Assembly: GCA_030620575.1 (NCBI GenBank)
Contig: JAUXEL010000050.1
Location: forward strand, 1-10,578
DNA: 10,578 bases
Direction of reading: 5' to 3'
Origin: Fidelibacterota bacterium
GTDB lineage: Bacteria > Fidelibacterota > Fidelibacteria > Fidelibacterales > Fidelibacteraceae
Part shown: piece by piece, positions 1 to 7,357 of the stretch
Numbering within the stretch: the first letter of the stretch is position 1
Layout: every line of letters begins with the position of its first letter
The notes under the pieces: generated by a model
Told to the model about the DNA's origin: nothing
Database searches by the model: none
Seen by the model: only the letters and a program-made list of their open reading frames with translations
Translations under genes and position numbers: made by a program

Positions 1-261
1 GAAAAATATGGTTTACGCTCTCAAATGCAAAGGGCGGCTGTTTCAGTACCATCAAATATTGCTGAAGGAGCATCCAGAAATCATAATAAAGAATTTATTC
101 AATTTTTATATTATGCATTCGGGTCTTTATCCGAATTGGAAACACAAATAATTATTTCAGGTAGATTGAATTACACTAAAAACGTATGTGAACTCTTAGA
201 TGATCTTAATCAAATACAAAAACTTTTATACGGACTTATTAAATATCTTAAAAACAAATAA
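1..261 (+). CDS. Four-helix-bundle protein (S23 / 23S rRNA intervening-sequence family), 5'-truncated by window edge
   Basis: The frame is open from base 1 and reads EKYGLRSQMQRAAVSVPSNI before any obvious start, so the gene begins outside the window; the Met codon at 25 is internal. The visible 86 residues carry the family hallmark: a YGLRSQ(M/L)RRA-like stretch, then VSVPSNIAEGASR and a conserved FIQFLYYAFGSLSELETQ helix. Family members are about 115-120 residues, so roughly 30 N-terminal residues are missing. They fold as a small four-helix bundle that oligomerises. They were first known from insertions in 23S rRNA genes, and a related fold occurs in the Avd accessory protein of diversity-generating retroelements. 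No rRNA or reverse transcriptase is visible here, so this is a free-standing copy. Its cellular role is unknown. It converges on the protease gene, with 53 nt between the two stops, and that gap contains a heptamer repeat. Confidence 0.92.
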   Translation, partial: EKYGLRSQMQRAAVSVPSNIAEGASRNHNKEFIQFLYYAFGSLSELETQIIISGRLNYTKNVCELLDDLNQIQKLLYGLIKYLKNK

Positions 262-286
262 CGATTACTTTTCCTTCTTTTCTTCA

Positions 287-317
287 CCAATCACTAGTTT
301 CCAGTTACCAGTCACTA
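287..317. repeat. Tandem degenerate heptamer repeat (CCAGTYA-like) at the protease stop codon
   Basis: Four 7-nt units lie in register: CCAATCA (287-293), CTAGTTT (294-300), CCAGTTA (301-307) and CCAGTCA (308-314). A trailing CTA (315-317) begins a fifth unit. Seen at a larger scale, ACCAATCACTA (286-296) recurs as ACCAGTCACTA (307-317) with one mismatch. The final CTA is the complement of the TAG stop codon of the minus-strand protease gene. The block fills most of the space between two convergent genes. No stable hairpin or T-tract is visible, so it does not look like a normal terminator. Confidence 0.6.
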
Positions 318-3300
318 TTTCATCAAGATCATTTTATGTGCTTTGACATAATTTCCTGCTGATATGCGATAAAAATACAGACCGCTGGGAAGGCCGGATG
401 CATCCCATGTTATACGATAATATCCCGCGGATTGGTTTGCGTTGACCAAACTTGTCAGTCTCCTACCCGATGCAGTATAGATATCCAGACGCACATCGCA
501 TACTTCCGGTAATTGATAGCTGATAATTGTTTTGGGATTAAAAGGATTGGGATAATTTTGCTCACAGTAAAATTCCTGAGGCAGCATGTTATTTATTACC
601 GTTTCACTGACCCAGATATCCATGCGATGAGAAACCGTATCGCCTTCATTGTCTGTCGCAATAAATGTTACTGTTTCCACTCCGAGATAGTCGCTTCCGG
701 GTTGGATATCAATAATTGAATCGTTGCGTGTGCTAATATTCAATTGTGTGCTGTTTCCCTCCCATGAAAATGTTAAAGGATCTTCATTGGGATCTGAAAA
801 CAATGACCGCAAGTTGAACTCGGTCGTTATATTCTTCCGTATATCCAAAGTGTCCTGCTCACTGATAACGATCGGAGCATCATTTATTACGGTAATATAA
901 TTGTCTTTTATACAGTATGATTGTGTGCCGTTCCCTTGTACCGCAAGTGACACGGTATAGGTGCCGGATCGTGTATAGGTATATGTTGGATGCAGATCGG
1001 AATTAAAATCACTGCCGTCACCAAATTCCCAAATAATGGTATCAATGGCATTCGGCTGCGCGACGGTGGTGTTCATAAAATGTACGGTAAAGGGTTTCGA
1101 TCCGTTGGTTTCTGCGACATGCATTCCGGCTGCCAGTCCGGAATCCAGCGCGGACATAATGCTAAAATCATCAATACACCAGTATTTTTCATTCGTGCCG
1201 CGGAAATTGAATTTAAATTTAACATCGCGGAAACCCTTGATCTGGTTGGTCAGATCCAGCTCACAAATTTCCGTATCTATGGTGTTTTCGGTCCAGCGAC
1301 CAACCTCAAACCAAGAGGCGCCATCGTTGATAGTGTAGAGTAATCGGGCAAGAGTGATGGATGAAATTTCCAGCTTATGCTCAAAGCGCAGAACCACAGA
1401 GCGACTTAATCCAAAATTAAATGATTGGGTAATTAATTCTGCGTCGATGTAAACATCCCCCATGTGCTCACTGTCCATGATCATAAATCCGTTGCCTGAT
1501 GTATTTGAGGTAAAACTTCTGCTTTCCGGATTTTCTGTCGACCATGTCCCATTTCCGACACGGTCAAAAATGACCCAGCCTTCCGGTAGTCCGTTGGAGA
1601 AATCCGTTGCATAAAATGGCGGTGATGTTGTTGTCACCGATCCGCTGATCTTATCGGAGTATACATAACTGCTGTCATTAAAAGAAAAAATTGCATAATA
1701 ATTTGTGATTCCTGATCCCAATTCTGTATGATAAAAAATTGAGTCCAAACCTTTATAAATAACTTCACCCCCGGCTATAATATCGCCCACTTCATAACGC
1801 GTTAAATTATTTACATAACCAATATCGGGGTCTGTCGACCATAGTATGATTACTGAATCAGCAGCATCATTGAGCATCCAGCTAATGCGTACCGAATCAT
1901 ATCCCATGGGTTCAAGAGCCAGATCGGTCGCTGCATCGACATTGCCATCACCAAAATAGAATGTGATTACATCGCCCAGCTCTGCAATTTGCCGAATCGG
2001 ACTACGACTTGCTTGTCCCGCCCAATCCAGCGCATTAGGATTTCCGGTATCAAGGAAATTGCTGTTACCGGAGGTTCCCGGGAAAGAATCACCGGCATCA
2101 ATTTTACTGCTCGTAATATTGCCCTGACCGTCGGCTTCTTCTAAATCAAATGCCTGGCGGTAGGGGTTACAGTTTAGTGTATTGTTATTCCAGCCACTTG
2201 AATTCATATCAATATGGTATATCAGTAATCCATGACCGGGAATTGCGGCATCCCAGTCTGAACGTTGGCGGTTTTCCATAAAGAAAAATTCATTATTTGT
2301 CTGAGAAAAAAAATATCGTGCTTCATTATGGCTGTGCGCAGAATTAAGTGTTACATGCTCATAACTACTGAGTTCCTGCGGTTCCGCCCAACGCAAATAC
2401 ATGCGCGACCAGGCATTGAAAATAGGCGGGCGGTTACCGGCATCGTTCCATGCGCCACCGGCCATGGCGTCCCATTTGCCCAGCCCACCGCAATTACCGC
2501 CGCTATCATCATAATCCGTATCATAATAATCCGGCAATCCGCAAACATGACCAAATTCATGGCATACAACGCCGACACTGGTTCGTGTTGTTCCGGAGGT
2601 ACCGTAAAATTCCATGGATGTGGAATAATCGTAAAATATCTTGCCATCCAGGATTGGTTGCGAACCGATAAATGCCCAACGATGCGGCCAGATGGTATTA
2701 GGATCCGCACCATAAAAACATTCACCGTATCCGGCATAAATAAGATAGATATTATCAACAGTACCGTCATCATCATTATCGTAGAGTGCATAGTCGACCA
2801 GCGGGTCCGCTTTTGTAATGGACTCGAATACAAATTCCTGATATCTATTATTGTTATTATTCCCGTAATAGGCGTAGCCGTTATCAAGTACTACCGGACC
2901 GACTACATCAAAATGCGGGTCAAAACGATCAAAGGATGTCGCACGATAATATTCGCAGACGCTTCCCACGGCGTTATTATAAGTATAATTCTTTCCATTC
3001 ATAAGACTGTCAAAATCGACCGGGCGATGGGTAAAAGAAACATCGGAAAATTCAACAAGGATCAGTAAAAATTTCTGCGAACCAATCGTTGGGAAATCCG
3101 TCTGATCAAAAGGGACTGTCGGTGCGGGTGCTGCCGGTGCAGCTAAACGCGTAGTTTCAATCCCTGGCATTTTTGCCGGAAATATGATATCTTTTGGAAG
3201 TGAGCTTAGAATAGCTTGTTCATCTGCATTCCGTTGATGGGGAGCATGTGCAAGCACACCGGAAGCATTGAGTTTACCCTTATTTGAAAGCGTCGCATAT

Positions 3301-3500
3301 TCAAAGTTGCCGATAGCATTTTTTATGAGATAATATCCATCTTCTGTTTCATGCCAGGATCGGTTCTCATCTCCGCATAAATAGACTGTCAATTCGCGAC
3401 CGTCCGGATAGCGGGAAATACCGGGTTCCGGACTGGCCGGAACGGCAAGCAAGAAGCCGCTTATGATAATTAACAATCCAAATGATATATATTTTCTCAT
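315..3500 (-). CDS. Secreted M6-type (immune inhibitor A-like) zinc metalloprotease with PKD domain and T9SS-like C-terminal tail
   Basis: This 1061-residue protein is probably an extracellular protease. Residues 1-23 form a signal peptide (basic MRKY, hydrophobic core, PAS end). A propeptide-like region follows to about 130, including an Ala/Pro linker (119-130). The catalytic domain (about 140-520) has the zinc motif HEFGHVCGLPD: His314, Glu315, His318 and probable third ligand Asp324, with a Met-turn-like DAMAGG around Met346. An acidic DNDDDGTVDN segment (241-250) could bind calcium. Next come a fibronectin-like stretch (about 522-620), a jelly-roll/MAM-like adhesin domain (about 628-783), a PKD domain (about 788-871, WEFGDGS and YTYTRSGTYTVSL), and an Ig/cadherin-like domain (about 872-965). 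The tail (974-1061) has the NYPNPFNP and GLPSGLYFYRI signatures of type IX sorting/FlgD-like domains. The start is supported by AGGAAA (complement of 3510-3515) 9 nt upstream. The domain boundaries are approximate; the protease assignment is strong. Confidence 0.95.
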   Translation of the reverse strand: MRKYISFGLLIIISGFLLAVPASPEPGISRYPDGRELTVYLCGDENRSWHETEDGYYLIKNAIGNFEYATLSNKGKLNASGVLAHAPHQRNADEQAILSSLPKDIIFPAKMPGIETTRLAAPAAPAPTVPFDQTDFPTIGSQKFLLILVEFSDVSFTHRPVDFDSLMNGKNYTYNNAVGSVCEYYRATSFDRFDPHFDVVGPVVLDNGYAYYGNNNNNRYQEFVFESITKADPLVDYALYDNDDDGTVDNIYLIYAGYGECFYGADPNTIWPHRWAFIGSQPILDGKIFYDYSTSMEFYGTSGTTRTSVGVVCHEFGHVCGLPDYYDTDYDDSGGNCGGLGKWDAMAGGAWNDAGNRPPIFNAWSRMYLRWAEPQELSSYEHVTLNSAHSHNEARYFFSQTNNEFFFMENRQRSDWDAAIPGHGLLIYHIDMNSSGWNNNTLNCNPYRQAFDLEEADGQGNITSSKIDAGDSFPGTSGNSNFLDTGNPNALDWAGQASRSPIRQIAELGDVITFYFGDGNVDAATDLALEPMGYDSVRISWMLNDAADSVIILWSTDPDIGYVNNLTRYEVGDIIAGGEVIYKGLDSIFYHTELGSGITNYYAIFSFNDSSYVYSDKISGSVTTTSPPFYATDFSNGLPEGWVIFDRVGNGTWSTENPESRSFTSNTSGNGFMIMDSEHMGDVYIDAELITQSFNFGLSRSVVLRFEHKLEISSITLARLLYTINDGASWFEVGRWTENTIDTEICELDLTNQIKGFRDVKFKFNFRGTNEKYWCIDDFSIMSALDSGLAAGMHVAETNGSKPFTVHFMNTTVAQPNAIDTIIWEFGDGSDFNSDLHPTYTYTRSGTYTVSLAVQGNGTQSYCIKDNYITVINDAPIVISEQDTLDIRKNITTEFNLRSLFSDPNEDPLTFSWEGNSTQLNISTRNDSIIDIQPGSDYLGVETVTFIATDNEGDTVSHRMDIWVSETVINNMLPQEFYCEQNYPNPFNPKTIISYQLPEVCDVRLDIYTASGRRLTSLVNANQSAGYYRITWDASGLPSGLYFYRISAGNYVKAHKMILMK

Positions 3501-3501
3501 G

Positions 3502-3532
3502 TTAACAAATTTCCTAATTTGTCGATATAATA
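3502..3532. promoter_or_regulatory. Probable divergent promoter pair sharing one -10 box, with an internal dyad
   Basis: On the plus strand, TTAACA (3502-3507), an 18-nt spacer and TATAAT (3526-3531) make a good sigma70-type promoter for gcvPB, with a leader of about 65 nt. On the minus strand, TTTTCA (complement of 3550-3555), a 17-nt spacer and TATTAT (complement of 3527-3532) make a fair promoter for the protease. The two -10 boxes overlap almost completely. A 7-bp dyad, ACAAATT (3505-3511) and AATTTGT (3516-3522) around TCCT, lies between the plus-strand -35 and -10 and covers the protease ribosome-binding site, so it could be an operator or an mRNA hairpin. All of this is read from consensus matches only. 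Confidence 0.42.
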
Positions 3533-3601
3533 CAAAAGCATTTTGATACTGAAAAATAATTTAATAACTTTTTTACCTGAAATAACCACAAGGAATACAT
3601 A

Positions 3602-5041
3602 ATGGATAGAAAGTTACTTGTTGAACGCTCCGCAAAGGGTAAACAAAGTCTAAATCTTCCGCTGTGTGATGTTCCAATACATGCCATAGAAGATTATATC
3701 CCAAAAAACTATTTACGTTCCGGAAAAAACGGGCTTCCTGAGGTCAGCGAACCGGAAGTAGTCCGGCATTATGTCAATTTGTCAACTTTAAATCATCATG
3801 TTGACAAGGATTTTTATCCCCTCGGATCCTGTACGATGAAATACAATCCCAAGATAAATGAATATTTTGCGGGTCATCCGGCTATTACGGAAATTCATCC
3901 TTTGCAACAGGAAGAAACCATCCAGTCAGCATTGAAAATTTATTATGATGTCGATCTGTATCTTTGTGCCATTACCGGTATGTCCCGTTTCACCTTACAA
4001 CCTGCAGCAGGAGCGCACGGTGAGCTCTGCGGCATTATGATCATGCGTCAATACCATAAACGTAAAAATAATCATAAAACAACTATTTTAATTCCCGATT
4101 CCGCGCACGGAACGAATCCGGCTTCAGTAATTCTTGGCGGATACAAATCCGTAACCGTTGCTTCTACAGCAGATGGATTAGTTGACATTGATGATTTAAA
4201 GACGAAACTTAATGATGGAGTTGCCGGATTTATGCTTACCAATCCAAATACCTTGGGCATTTTTGAGAAAAACGTACTCGAAATTGCGGATTTGATCCAT
4301 TCGGTAGACGGGCTCATGTACATGGATGGCGCCAACATGAATGCCTTATTTGGGTTAATAAAAACATCAGAGATGAAATTTGATATTACCCATCTTAATT
4401 TACATAAAACTTTTTCCACTCCGCACGGCGGCGGCGGTCCGGGCGCGGGTCCTATTGGCGTTGTGAAAAAACTGGTCCCTTATCTCCCGGTTCCACGGGT
4501 TGAGAAACAGGATGAGCACTATACTTTGTCCCGGGATTATCCGGAATCCATTGGTACAATGATGGGGTTTTGGGGTAATTATAATGTCATAGTAAAAACC
4601 TGGGTTTATATTCGTATGCTGGGTGAAGCCGGATTCAAGGATGTTTCTAAGCACGCTATTATCAATGCGAATTATATTAAAGCATCATTGGAAGATATTT
4701 ATGAGCTGCCCTACAAATTGACTCCCATGCATGAATGCGTGTTTTCGGGAGATCGTCAAAAACAGCATGGTGTCCGGACATTGGATATAGCCAAACGTCT
4801 TCTCGATTATGGCGTGCACGCGCCCACTATTTATTTTCCCCTGATCGTTCATGGAGCTCTGATGATCGAACCAACAGAAACAGAAAATAAAGAATCTCTT
4901 GATCATTTTATCGATATTATGCGTGCAATTCATCGTGAAAGCATAGAGCAACCCGAATTGCTGACTTCAGCTCCACAGAACACACCTGTAAAACGCTTAG
5001 ATGAGGTGAAGGCGAATTGCGAATTAAATATTCGTTGGTAA
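3602..5041 (+). CDS. gcvPB: Glycine dehydrogenase (aminomethyl-transferring) subunit 2, P-protein beta subunit
   Basis: This is the PLP-binding half of the split P-protein of the glycine cleavage system. With GcvPA it decarboxylates glycine and transfers the aminomethyl group to the lipoyl arm of GcvH in the cytoplasm. At 479 residues it is full length for GcvPB. The PLP lysine is Lys269 in HLNLHKTFSTPHGGGGPGAG. Other conserved elements are FYPLGSCTMKYNPK (71-84), QPAAGAHGEL (133-142), DSAHGTNPAS (166-175), the cofactor-site Asp242 in MDGANMNA, and the C-terminal FPLIVHGALMIEPTETE (412-428). AAGGAA (3590-3595) sits 6 nt before the ATG. gcvPA, gcvH and gcvT are not adjacent: the upstream neighbour is the divergent protease, so this gene opens its own operon with the nucleoside kinase. 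It could also run in the direction of glycine synthesis; the sequence cannot tell. Confidence 0.97.
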   Translation: MDRKLLVERSAKGKQSLNLPLCDVPIHAIEDYIPKNYLRSGKNGLPEVSEPEVVRHYVNLSTLNHHVDKDFYPLGSCTMKYNPKINEYFAGHPAITEIHPLQQEETIQSALKIYYDVDLYLCAITGMSRFTLQPAAGAHGELCGIMIMRQYHKRKNNHKTTILIPDSAHGTNPASVILGGYKSVTVASTADGLVDIDDLKTKLNDGVAGFMLTNPNTLGIFEKNVLEIADLIHSVDGLMYMDGANMNALFGLIKTSEMKFDITHLNLHKTFSTPHGGGGPGAGPIGVVKKLVPYLPVPRVEKQDEHYTLSRDYPESIGTMMGFWGNYNVIVKTWVYIRMLGEAGFKDVSKHAIINANYIKASLEDIYELPYKLTPMHECVFSGDRQKQHGVRTLDIAKRLLDYGVHAPTIYFPLIVHGALMIEPTETENKESLDHFIDIMRAIHRESIEQPELLTSAPQNTPVKRLDEVKANCELNIRW

Positions 5042-5044
5042 ATT

Positions 5045-6682
5045 ATGCTTATTCAATTTGAACAACAAAAACAGGATATTAGTTATCAACCGCAACAGCG
5101 CGGGTCAGATATTGTCCGCCGTTATTTTTCGAATTCACAAGATGCTATTTTGTGTATGGCTTGTGACGGTGAATTGCAAAGTTTGAGTAATATCATTCCG
5201 AAATCCGTAGAATGCGTAATTTTTTATAATATTCATCATCCTATGGGGGCATTGTGTCTCGCTATCAGTACTACGGCACTTATGCTTATGGCTGCCGAGG
5301 GACTCTTCCCCAATAGCAAAATATCTGTTGAGCACTCTTTGGGTAAAGGATTTTACTGCGAACCGACACAGCCGAAGACCTTGCCAGAACGTTATCTTGA
5401 TGATCTTGAAGCAAAAATGCATGCCTATATCGAGGCCGAATATGAATTTGAAGAACGCATTGTAAGTATGAAACAAATCGATGATTTTGATTATAAGCGT
5501 TTCAATGTTCTAAAGTACAGTCCCCGCAAACAACTCCGAATCTATGATCTTTTGGGTTTCCCGCATTGGTTTATTTCACCCTTGACGCCCTCTGCAAAAT
5601 ATATCCGGCAGTTTCAGATCACAGCCTGCGAAAATGGCTTTGTGCTTAGATTTCCAACCCGTACATCTCCGGACAGCATTCCACCGTTTACACCTTCTCC
5701 CAATCTGTTTAAAGTCATCCGCGAAAGTGAAGAACGCGGAAGCATGCTGGGTATTCGTCATGTTTACGATTTAAATCAAAGCGCACTGAACGGAAAACAT
5801 CTGGAAATGATCCAACTTTATGAAGCTCTTCATGAAAAAAAGATTTCCCAAATTGCCGATAAGATTACGCAAAAACCTGATGTCCGATTTGTATTTATTG
5901 CAGGTGCCTCCTCTTCCGGTAAAACCACATTCATGAAACGTTTATCTCTGCAACTTCGCATTAACGGACTGAAACTAAAACATATTTCTCTCGATGATTA
6001 TTTTTTGGATCGTGAACATACACCAAAAGATGAGCGTGGTGAACTGGATTTTGAACATTTTGACGCTATTGATCACAAGCTTCTGGACACACAGTTGGCT
6101 GCATTGATAGATGGAAAAGGTGTCCACCTGCCCCGTTTTAATTTTAATATTGGGAAAAAGGAATTTGCGAAAGAAAAAACATTTTTGCATAATGATGAGA
6201 TTCTGATTCTGGAAGGTATTCATGGATTGAATCCAAATCTTGCACGGCATATTTATCCGGATAAAAAATTCAAAATATACATCAGCGCACTAACTCAGTT
6301 AAATTTCAATCTTTATAATCGGGTATCCACTTCGGACACCCGTCTATTGCGCCGCATGTACCGTGATCTTCAGTTTCGCGGGCATTCTCTGGAAGACACT
6401 CTCAAACGTTGGCCTTCGGTGCGAAATGGTGAAACACGCTGGATCTTCCCTTTTCAGGAATATGCAGATGTCTATTTTAACAGTGCGTTGGAATACGAAT
6501 GGTCTGTTTTTAGCGGTATTCTGCTTGAAAAATTATCTTCCATTCCGAATGATTCTCCCGTAAAAGTAGAAGCGGAGCGTCTGTGCCGGCTAATGGAATT
6601 ATTTGTTCCTTTCCCCATTGATATGATCCCACCCACCTCCATTATTCAGGAATTTCTTGGCGGAAGTTCGTTTGATTATTAG
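5045..6682 (+). CDS. Nucleoside (uridine/cytidine) kinase-like protein with ThrRS-like N-terminal domains
   Basis: This 545-residue P-loop kinase belongs to the phosphoribulokinase/uridine kinase family. The kinase domain (about 278-480) has a Walker A GASSSGKTT (287-295), the LDDYF motif (316-320), a DFEHFDAID stretch (335-343), LPRFNFN (362-368), LEGIHGLN (389-396) and an Arg-rich lid SDTRLLRRMYRD (430-441). The N-terminal third resembles a TGS-like segment (about 20-62) and the second additional domain of class II tRNA synthetases, with HHPMGALCLA (64-73) and HSLGKGFYCE (97-106). This architecture is known from proteins annotated as nucleoside kinase in Bacteroidota and Firmicutes. The likely reaction is ATP-dependent 5'-phosphorylation of a nucleoside in pyrimidine salvage, but the substrate is not proven. 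The ATG lies 3 nt after the gcvPB stop with no good Shine-Dalgarno, which suggests translational coupling in one operon. Confidence 0.92.
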   Translation: MLIQFEQQKQDISYQPQQRGSDIVRRYFSNSQDAILCMACDGELQSLSNIIPKSVECVIFYNIHHPMGALCLAISTTALMLMAAEGLFPNSKISVEHSLGKGFYCEPTQPKTLPERYLDDLEAKMHAYIEAEYEFEERIVSMKQIDDFDYKRFNVLKYSPRKQLRIYDLLGFPHWFISPLTPSAKYIRQFQITACENGFVLRFPTRTSPDSIPPFTPSPNLFKVIRESEERGSMLGIRHVYDLNQSALNGKHLEMIQLYEALHEKKISQIADKITQKPDVRFVFIAGASSSGKTTFMKRLSLQLRINGLKLKHISLDDYFLDREHTPKDERGELDFEHFDAIDHKLLDTQLAALIDGKGVHLPRFNFNIGKKEFAKEKTFLHNDEILILEGIHGLNPNLARHIYPDKKFKIYISALTQLNFNLYNRVSTSDTRLLRRMYRDLQFRGHSLEDTLKRWPSVRNGETRWIFPFQEYADVYFNSALEYEWSVFSGILLEKLSSIPNDSPVKVEAERLCRLMELFVPFPIDMIPPTSIIQEFLGGSSFDY

Positions 6683-6690
6683 GCGTTATT

Positions 6691-6708
6691 ATGTGATGTT
6701 TATCACAT
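6691..6708. promoter_or_regulatory. Perfect CRP-type palindrome (TGTGA-N6-TCACA)
   Basis: The 18-nt block ATGTGATGTTTATCACAT begins 9 nt after the nucleoside kinase stop. Its arms ATGTGAT and ATCACAT are perfectly complementary around GTTT. It matches the classical CRP half-site consensus TGTGA (6692-6696), N6, TCACA (6703-6707) exactly. Its centre lies about 58 nt upstream of the ATG of the GxxExxY gene, so a CRP/FNR-family regulator could control that gene. The same inverted repeat could instead form a 7-bp RNA hairpin ending the gcvPB operon, but no T-run follows. CRP specificity in this lineage is unknown. Confidence 0.45.
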
Positions 6709-6740
6709 CCAATTCTTGTCTGTTGCCATAACTACAAAAT

Positions 6741-6768
6741 ATCCGCAGATTACGCAGATGGCACAGAT
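6741..6768 (+). repeat. 9-mer repeat block, copy 1 (CAGAT every 9 nt)
   Basis: Three 9-nt units, TCCGCAGAT, TACGCAGAT and GGCACAGAT, put CAGAT at 6746, 6755 and 6764. The last 20 nt (6749-6768) are identical to 7191-7210, and the whole 28-nt block matches 7183-7210 at 25 positions. The ATG at 6758 lies inside the block, so the first residues of the downstream protein are encoded by repeat sequence. Because 9 is a multiple of 3, the block reads as a three-residue pattern (PQI TQM AQI). Confidence 0.7.
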
Positions 6769-7183
6769 CACTTTAAACAATAAGAGCCAAAAACGTGATT
6801 CACAAAGAGCTGTAGATAACAGAGATTCTGAGTCTTATGCAGTTATTGGTGCAGCAATGACCGTGCACAAAATACTTGGTTGTGGTTTTCTTGAGGCAGT
6901 CTATCAGGAAGCATTAGAACGGGAATTTGTATATTTAAAGATTCCACACCTAAGAGAAAAAAAACTTCCTGTTTATTACAAAAAACAGATTTTGGGTACA
7001 CATTACCGGACAGATTTTATCTGTTACGGAACATTAATCGTTGAGTTAAAAGCGCTACAGCGTTTGACAACAATTGAAGAAGCGCAGGTTATTAATTATC
7101 TGAAAGCATCAGGATTGCATAAGGCTTTGTTAATCAACTTTGGATCAAAAAGCCTTGAATATAAAAGATTTGTTTATAGTTGA
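6758..7183 (+). CDS. GxxExxY protein (PD-(D/E)XK nuclease-like family)
   Basis: The 141-residue product has the naming motif GCGFLEAVY (Gly43, Glu46, Tyr49). A PD-(D/E)XK-like core follows: Asp86 in TDFICYG and Glu96-Leu-Lys98 in LIVELKA, then EEAQVINYLKASG and LLINFGS. Family members are common in environmental bacteria. They resemble nucleases, but no firm function is known to me. The start is uncertain. ATG 6758 is inside a repeat with no clear Shine-Dalgarno, and an in-frame TTG at 6716 would add 14 residues (155 in all). The conserved domain begins only at about residue 27 (SYAVIGAAM), so the first 26 residues look like non-conserved sequence partly made from the repeat. The TGA stop touches the second repeat copy. 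The gene is flanked by direct and inverted repeat blocks, which suggests it moved or duplicated with them. Confidence 0.85.
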   Translation: MAQITLNNKSQKRDSQRAVDNRDSESYAVIGAAMTVHKILGCGFLEAVYQEALEREFVYLKIPHLREKKLPVYYKKQILGTHYRTDFICYGTLIVELKALQRLTTIEEAQVINYLKASGLHKALLINFGSKSLEYKRFVYS

Positions 7184-7210
7184 TCCACGAATTACGCAGA
7201 TGGCACAGAT
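7183..7210 (+). repeat. 9-mer repeat block, copy 2 (direct, at the GxxExxY stop codon)
   Basis: This 28-nt block starts on the last base of the TGA stop (7181-7183) and matches copy 1 at 25 of 28 positions, with the last 20 identical. The two copies have start points 442 nt apart and enclose the GxxExxY coding region. The first unit has drifted (TCCACGAAT), while the second and third are intact. Confidence 0.7.
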
Positions 7211-7264
7211 AAGACAAATCAATATAGACTATAAAAAAACAGAACCATAATCTTCGTAAATCTG

Positions 7265-7292
7265 TTGACAGAAGATACCAAAATTCTATAAA
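7265..7292 (+). promoter_or_regulatory. Putative sigma70-type promoter of the CAT-like gene
   Basis: TTGACA (7265-7270) is a perfect -35 match. After a 16-nt spacer, TATAAA (7287-7292) is a 5/6 match to -10. Transcription would start near 7299 and give a leader of about 95 nt that contains the inverted repeat copy at 7358-7378. The region is AT-rich, so a chance match is possible. Confidence 0.38.
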
Positions 7293-7357
7293 ATTCTTTT
7301 GATTCACGCGAAATAAAAATCCTTCAACATTCAAAATATTTTTATTATCCTTTAAGG

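Noticed and set aside
1..261. Diversity-generating retroelement (Avd-like accessory gene)
   Set aside because: The sequence fits the S23/IVS four-helix-bundle family; no reverse transcriptase or template/variable repeat pair is visible.
2265..3068. A long open frame on the plus strand (267 codons), with another frame on the minus strand at 2351-2887
   Set aside because: Both lie wholly inside the protease gene in other frames, over its catalytic domain; the products are rich in Ile, Arg and His with no family features.
3501..3601. Glycine riboswitch upstream of gcvPB
   Set aside because: The leader is too short (about 65 nt) and AT-rich, with none of the conserved tandem-aptamer helices.
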